64,000 bases of DNA from Anodontia alba. Taxonomy: Eukaryota; Mollusca; Bivalvia; Lucinida; Lucinidae. The stretch spans positions 28,464,581 to 28,528,580 of the forward strand of contig OZ024828.1 of assembly GCA_964016985.1 (NCBI GenBank). The letters run 5' to 3'. Under the pieces are notes generated by a model. It saw only the letters and a list, made by a program, of their open reading frames with translations, was not told the origin of the DNA and made no database searches. Positions 63,910-64,000 of the stretch are shown here, piece by piece (the stretch's first letter is position 1; each line of letters opens with the position of its first letter). The translations under genes and the position numbers were made by a program.

Positions 63910-64000
63910 TAATAGTTTATAAATGTAGTAGAGAGCCACGTTATATCAAATGCAGAAACATGACGTTTCGGGCAGAAATTGGAAGGTTGCACATTTTTTT

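Overview
The window is animal nuclear DNA, most likely from a bivalve mollusc. There are no prokaryotic-style genes. It is AT-rich, packed with short palindromic transposons (MITEs), tRNA-derived SINEs, decayed non-LTR retrotransposons and microsatellites. The species assignment is inference from repeat style only.

Host gene: three short minus-strand exons (600-795, 4633-4692, 30162-30269) each have AG and GT splice borders and join in phase 0. They encode the N-terminal extracellular part of a voltage-gated calcium channel alpha2/delta subunit (CACNA2D3-like), just before the VWA domain. The gene runs right to left. Positions 796-4632 and 4693-30161 are introns of about 3.8 and 25.5 kb. DNA right of 30269 is probably a further upstream intron; the preceding exon was not found.

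Repeats: I use private labels. MITE-A (about 280 bp, 10 copies) has a long perfect central palindrome. MITE-B, -C, -D, -E, -K and -M have different ends but carry versions of one 67-bp hairpin cassette (GCAAACAGTGTAGACC...). F and G are double-palindrome units rich in GATCAG and GCGCATGCGC. H is a 190-230 bp element bordered by CAGCAGACGAC. I is a hairpin element (GGGGTCTACTCTAAAAGG). J is a pogo/Tigger-like MITE with TA target duplications. SINE-1 and SINE-2 include copies with intact target-site duplications.

Layout: 1-24 kb is intron with MITEs and microsatellites. 24.5-27.9 kb is a compact, unrecognised element with two convergent, frameshifted genes (a helix-turn-helix/coiled-coil protein and a cysteine-rich protein) and direct-repeat blocks; it is the best candidate for something undescribed. 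28-32 kb holds MITEs and the third exon. 32.7-34.6 kb is an array of diverged 140-bp units. 37.0-39.8 kb is a broken non-LTR retrotransposon with nested MITEs. 39.8-41.9 kb is a 49-bp minisatellite of about 43 units. 42-64 kb is further repeats, two more retrotransposon fragments and palindromic elements.

The only genes expected to function are the calcium channel exons; everything else is mobile, derived from mobile DNA, or unassigned intron.
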